NCBI GenBank assembly: GCA_030749225.1
Contig: JASMKO010000013.1
Location: 25,406-89,405, forward strand
DNA from: Verrucomicrobiota bacterium
GTDB taxonomy: Bacteria; Verrucomicrobiota; Verrucomicrobiia; Limisphaerales; UBA1096
Direction of reading: 5' to 3'
Length of the DNA stretch: 64,000 nt
Part shown: piece by piece, positions 62,696 to 64,000 of the stretch
Numbering within the stretch: the stretch's first letter is position 1
Layout of the letters: every line of letters begins with the position of its first letter
Position numbers and translations under genes: made by a program
The notes under the pieces: generated by a model
Databases searched by the model: none
What the model was told of the DNA's origin: nothing
The model's input: the letters and a program-made list of their open reading frames with translations, nothing else

Positions 62696-64000
62696 ATGAT
62701 TGATGCCAACGAGAATTTGACTGCGCCCGCCTCCCGATCCACCCGGCGCACCGCGGCCCCCAAAGTCACTGCCCCCAAGCGGGGCGGCTTGGCCAAGGGC
62801 AAGAAAGGATCGGGCATCCGGATTGAGCGGGTCTTCAGCGATGCCAAACGCAGTCCGTACGACGAACTCGAGTGGGACAAGCGCACGGCGGAAATCACCG
62901 ATGACGGCGGCAACATCATTTTCAAGCAGGAGGATGTCGAGGTGCCCAAGGGCTGGTCGCAACTCGCGACCAAGGTGGTGGTCTCGAAATACTTTTTCGG
63001 CGAGCAGGGCACGCCGCAGCGTGAGACGTCCGTGAGGCAGTTGATCCATCGCGTGGCCCGCACCATCGCCGACTGGGGTGTCAAGGATGGTTACTTTAGC
63101 AGGAAGGAGGGCGAGGTGTTTTACGACGAGTTGTCGTGGCTCTGCCTGAACCAGCACGGGGCGTTCAACTCGCCGGTCTGGTTTAACGTCGGCCTGCACC
63201 ATGAGTACGGCGTCGGCAACGACTCGGCGTTGGGCAACTGGCATTACGACGAGTCGCTTGGCCAAGCGAAGCGCGCCACGTCGCAGTACGAATACCCACA
63301 GGGCAGTGCCTGCTTCATCCAGTCGGTTGATGACGATCTCGAGTCGATCCTGCAGTTGGCGCAAAGCGAGGGGATGCTTTTCAAGTTCGGCTCTGGCACT
63401 GGTACTGACCTCACGCCGATCCGGTCCAAGCGTGAGTCCATCAGCGGCGGCGGTGCCCCGAGCGGCCCGATGTCGTTTCTGCGGGTGTACGATCAAGTCG
63501 CCAACGTGGTGCGTTCCGGGGGCAAGACCCGGCGCGCGGCCAAGATGAACACCATCCGCGACTGGCACGGCGATATTGAAGAATTCATTGATGCTAAGCA
63601 GGAGGAGGAGAAAAAAGCGTGGGCCCTGATCGAGCAGGGTTACGATGGCTCGTACAACGGCGACGCCTACGGCAGCGTCATGTACCAGAACGAGAATCTG
63701 TCTGTGCGCGTCAGCGACGAGTTCATGCAGGCTGCGAACGACGGCGGCGACTGGTGGACGCGCGCTGTGACCACTGCGGAGAAGCTTGAAAAGAAGGATG
63801 CCTCCGGGTTGCTGAACAAGATTTCCGAGGGCACCTGGATCTGCGGCGACCCTGGCCTCCAGTACGACGGGGCCATCCAGAAATGGCACACCTGCAAGGG
63901 CACCGAGCCGATTCACTCGACCAACCCGTGCTCCGAGTATGTGTTCATCAACAACACCGCCTGCAATCTGGCTTCGCTGAACCTGATGCGCTTCAAGCGG
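62696..64000 (+). CDS. nrdJ: Vitamin B12-dependent ribonucleotide reductase, class II (3' partial)
   Basis: The first 435 codons are present and the gene runs off the window. After a basic N-terminal tail ('RSTRRTAAPKVTAPKRGG') come conserved class II reductase segments: 'ACFIQSVDDDLESILQLAQSEGMLFKFGSGTGTDLTPIRS', 'SGGGAPSGPMSFLRVYDQVANVVRSGGKTRRAAKMNTI' and 'HSTNPCSEYVFINNTACNLASLNLM' (given as parts), with the N-C-S-E active-site motif. It converts ribonucleotides to deoxyribonucleotides using adenosylcobalamin. Start ATG 62696. A long frame on the opposite strand is its shadow. Confidence 0.95.
   Translation, partial: MIDANENLTAPASRSTRRTAAPKVTAPKRGGLAKGKKGSGIRIERVFSDAKRSPYDELEWDKRTAEITDDGGNIIFKQEDVEVPKGWSQLATKVVVSKYFFGEQGTPQRETSVRQLIHRVARTIADWGVKDGYFSRKEGEVFYDELSWLCLNQHGAFNSPVWFNVGLHHEYGVGNDSALGNWHYDESLGQAKRATSQYEYPQGSACFIQSVDDDLESILQLAQSEGMLFKFGSGTGTDLTPIRSKRESISGGGAPSGPMSFLRVYDQVANVVRSGGKTRRAAKMNTIRDWHGDIEEFIDAKQEEEKKAWALIEQGYDGSYNGDAYGSVMYQNENLSVRVSDEFMQAANDGGDWWTRAVTTAEKLEKKDASGLLNKISEGTWICGDPGLQYDGAIQKWHTCKGTEPIHSTNPCSEYVFINNTACNLASLNLMRFKR

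Larger units (their letters stand above)
1531..63266. repeat. Dispersed 10-bp palindrome family CTTGGCCAAG (24 exact copies)
   Basis: Exact copies found by eye begin at 1531, 1786, 6659, 9460, 9574, 11212, 11327, 13019, 19353, 20550, 21565, 24424, 28906, 30255, 32387, 32523, 32756, 35352, 37051, 37277, 56233, 60908, 62788 and 63257. About 18 further one-mismatch copies were noticed (for example 4782, 5004, 15294, 17244, 24012, 37926). Random expectation is about 0.06-0.08. Flanks often extend it to GCTTGGCCAAGC. The coordinates given span the family, not one element. Twenty copies are inside genes and four are between genes. Confidence 0.85.

Noticed and set aside
1531..63266. CTTGGCCAAG as an insertion-sequence or transposon end
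   Set aside because: Copies have no constant flank, no paired ends and no transposase nearby, and many lie inside intact conserved genes without disrupting them.
62465..63916. 483-aa open frame on the minus strand
   Set aside because: It is antisense to nrdJ, whose conserved motifs are clear on the plus strand; its composition (Leu/Val/Arg/Ala-rich, no domain) is typical of a shadow frame in GC-rich DNA.

Overview
The window looks like chromosome from a member of the PVC superphylum, most likely a marine or free-living Verrucomicrobiota (Pedosphaera/Limisphaerales-like). The evidence is gene content: a DUF1549/DUF1553 cytochrome followed by a DUF1501 Tat protein, a PVC-type propeller with a C-terminal cytochrome c, two DUF1080 proteins, a Cys-type sulfatase, two prepilin-like secreted proteins with an [17 protein letters not shown] leader, CotH, ThuA, short ankyrin lipoproteins and B12-dependent ribonucleotide reductase. 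No plasmid, phage or CRISPR genes were seen, and no gene-free stretch exceeds 300 bases.

Layout. 0-4.8 kb: the end of a large surface protein with ten Ig-like domains. 4.8-11.3 kb (minus): two coupled runs, ankyrin lipoprotein/DUF1080/ankyrin lipoprotein, and sulfatase/phosphatase-like protein/prepilin-like protein/propeller-like lipoprotein. 11.3-15.2 kb (plus): three FAD oxidoreductases, the first two resembling a GlpA-like dehydrogenase and its partner. 15.3-17.8 kb (minus): prepilin-like protein, GH99-like hydrolase, ankyrin lipoprotein. 17.9-23.1 kb (plus): molybdopterin oxidoreductase, DUF1549/1553 cytochrome, DUF1501 protein. 23.2-28.4 kb: GspC-like protein, Hsp20, an OppB/OppC permease pair with no ATPase, an NTF2-like lipoprotein, tRNA-Pro(CGG) and a coiled-coil zinc-ribbon protein. 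28.4-37.8 kb: an RG-rich secreted protein built on a 2 x 120 bp tandem repeat, a beta-propeller, a cyclophilin-FKBP fusion, a 1261-aa DUF6807/propeller/HEAT/cytochrome c fusion, a 54-aa ORF, LarE and a Rieske protein. 37.8-44.6 kb: CotH, esterase, M24 peptidase, and a sugar set (epimerase, DUF1080, ThuA). 44.6-59.5 kb (minus): one membrane-fusion protein with four tandem RND permeases, one carrying an inserted DUF805-like membrane domain. 59.6-62.5 kb (minus): cupin, ExbB, ExbD, TPR protein, UppP. 62.7 kb to the end: NrdJ, running off the window, behind possible NrdR boxes.

How the genes work together. Most of the content is secreted or envelope machinery for breaking down polymers and modified sugars (sulfatase, GH99, DUF1080, ThuA, epimerase, esterase), plus periplasmic redox proteins and envelope transport (RND, ExbBD, UppP). 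Many neighbours overlap by ATGA, which implies translational coupling.

The strongest unexplained signal is a perfect 10-bp palindrome, CTTGGCCAAG. I count 24 exact copies by eye where about 0.07 would be expected by chance. It occurs in genes (only in frames reading LAK or LGQ) and between genes, forms one arm of a terminator, and is absent from about 37.3 to 56.2 kb, which includes most of the RND block. It resembles a highly iterated palindrome such as cyanobacterial HIP1. I know of no description of this one, but could not search.
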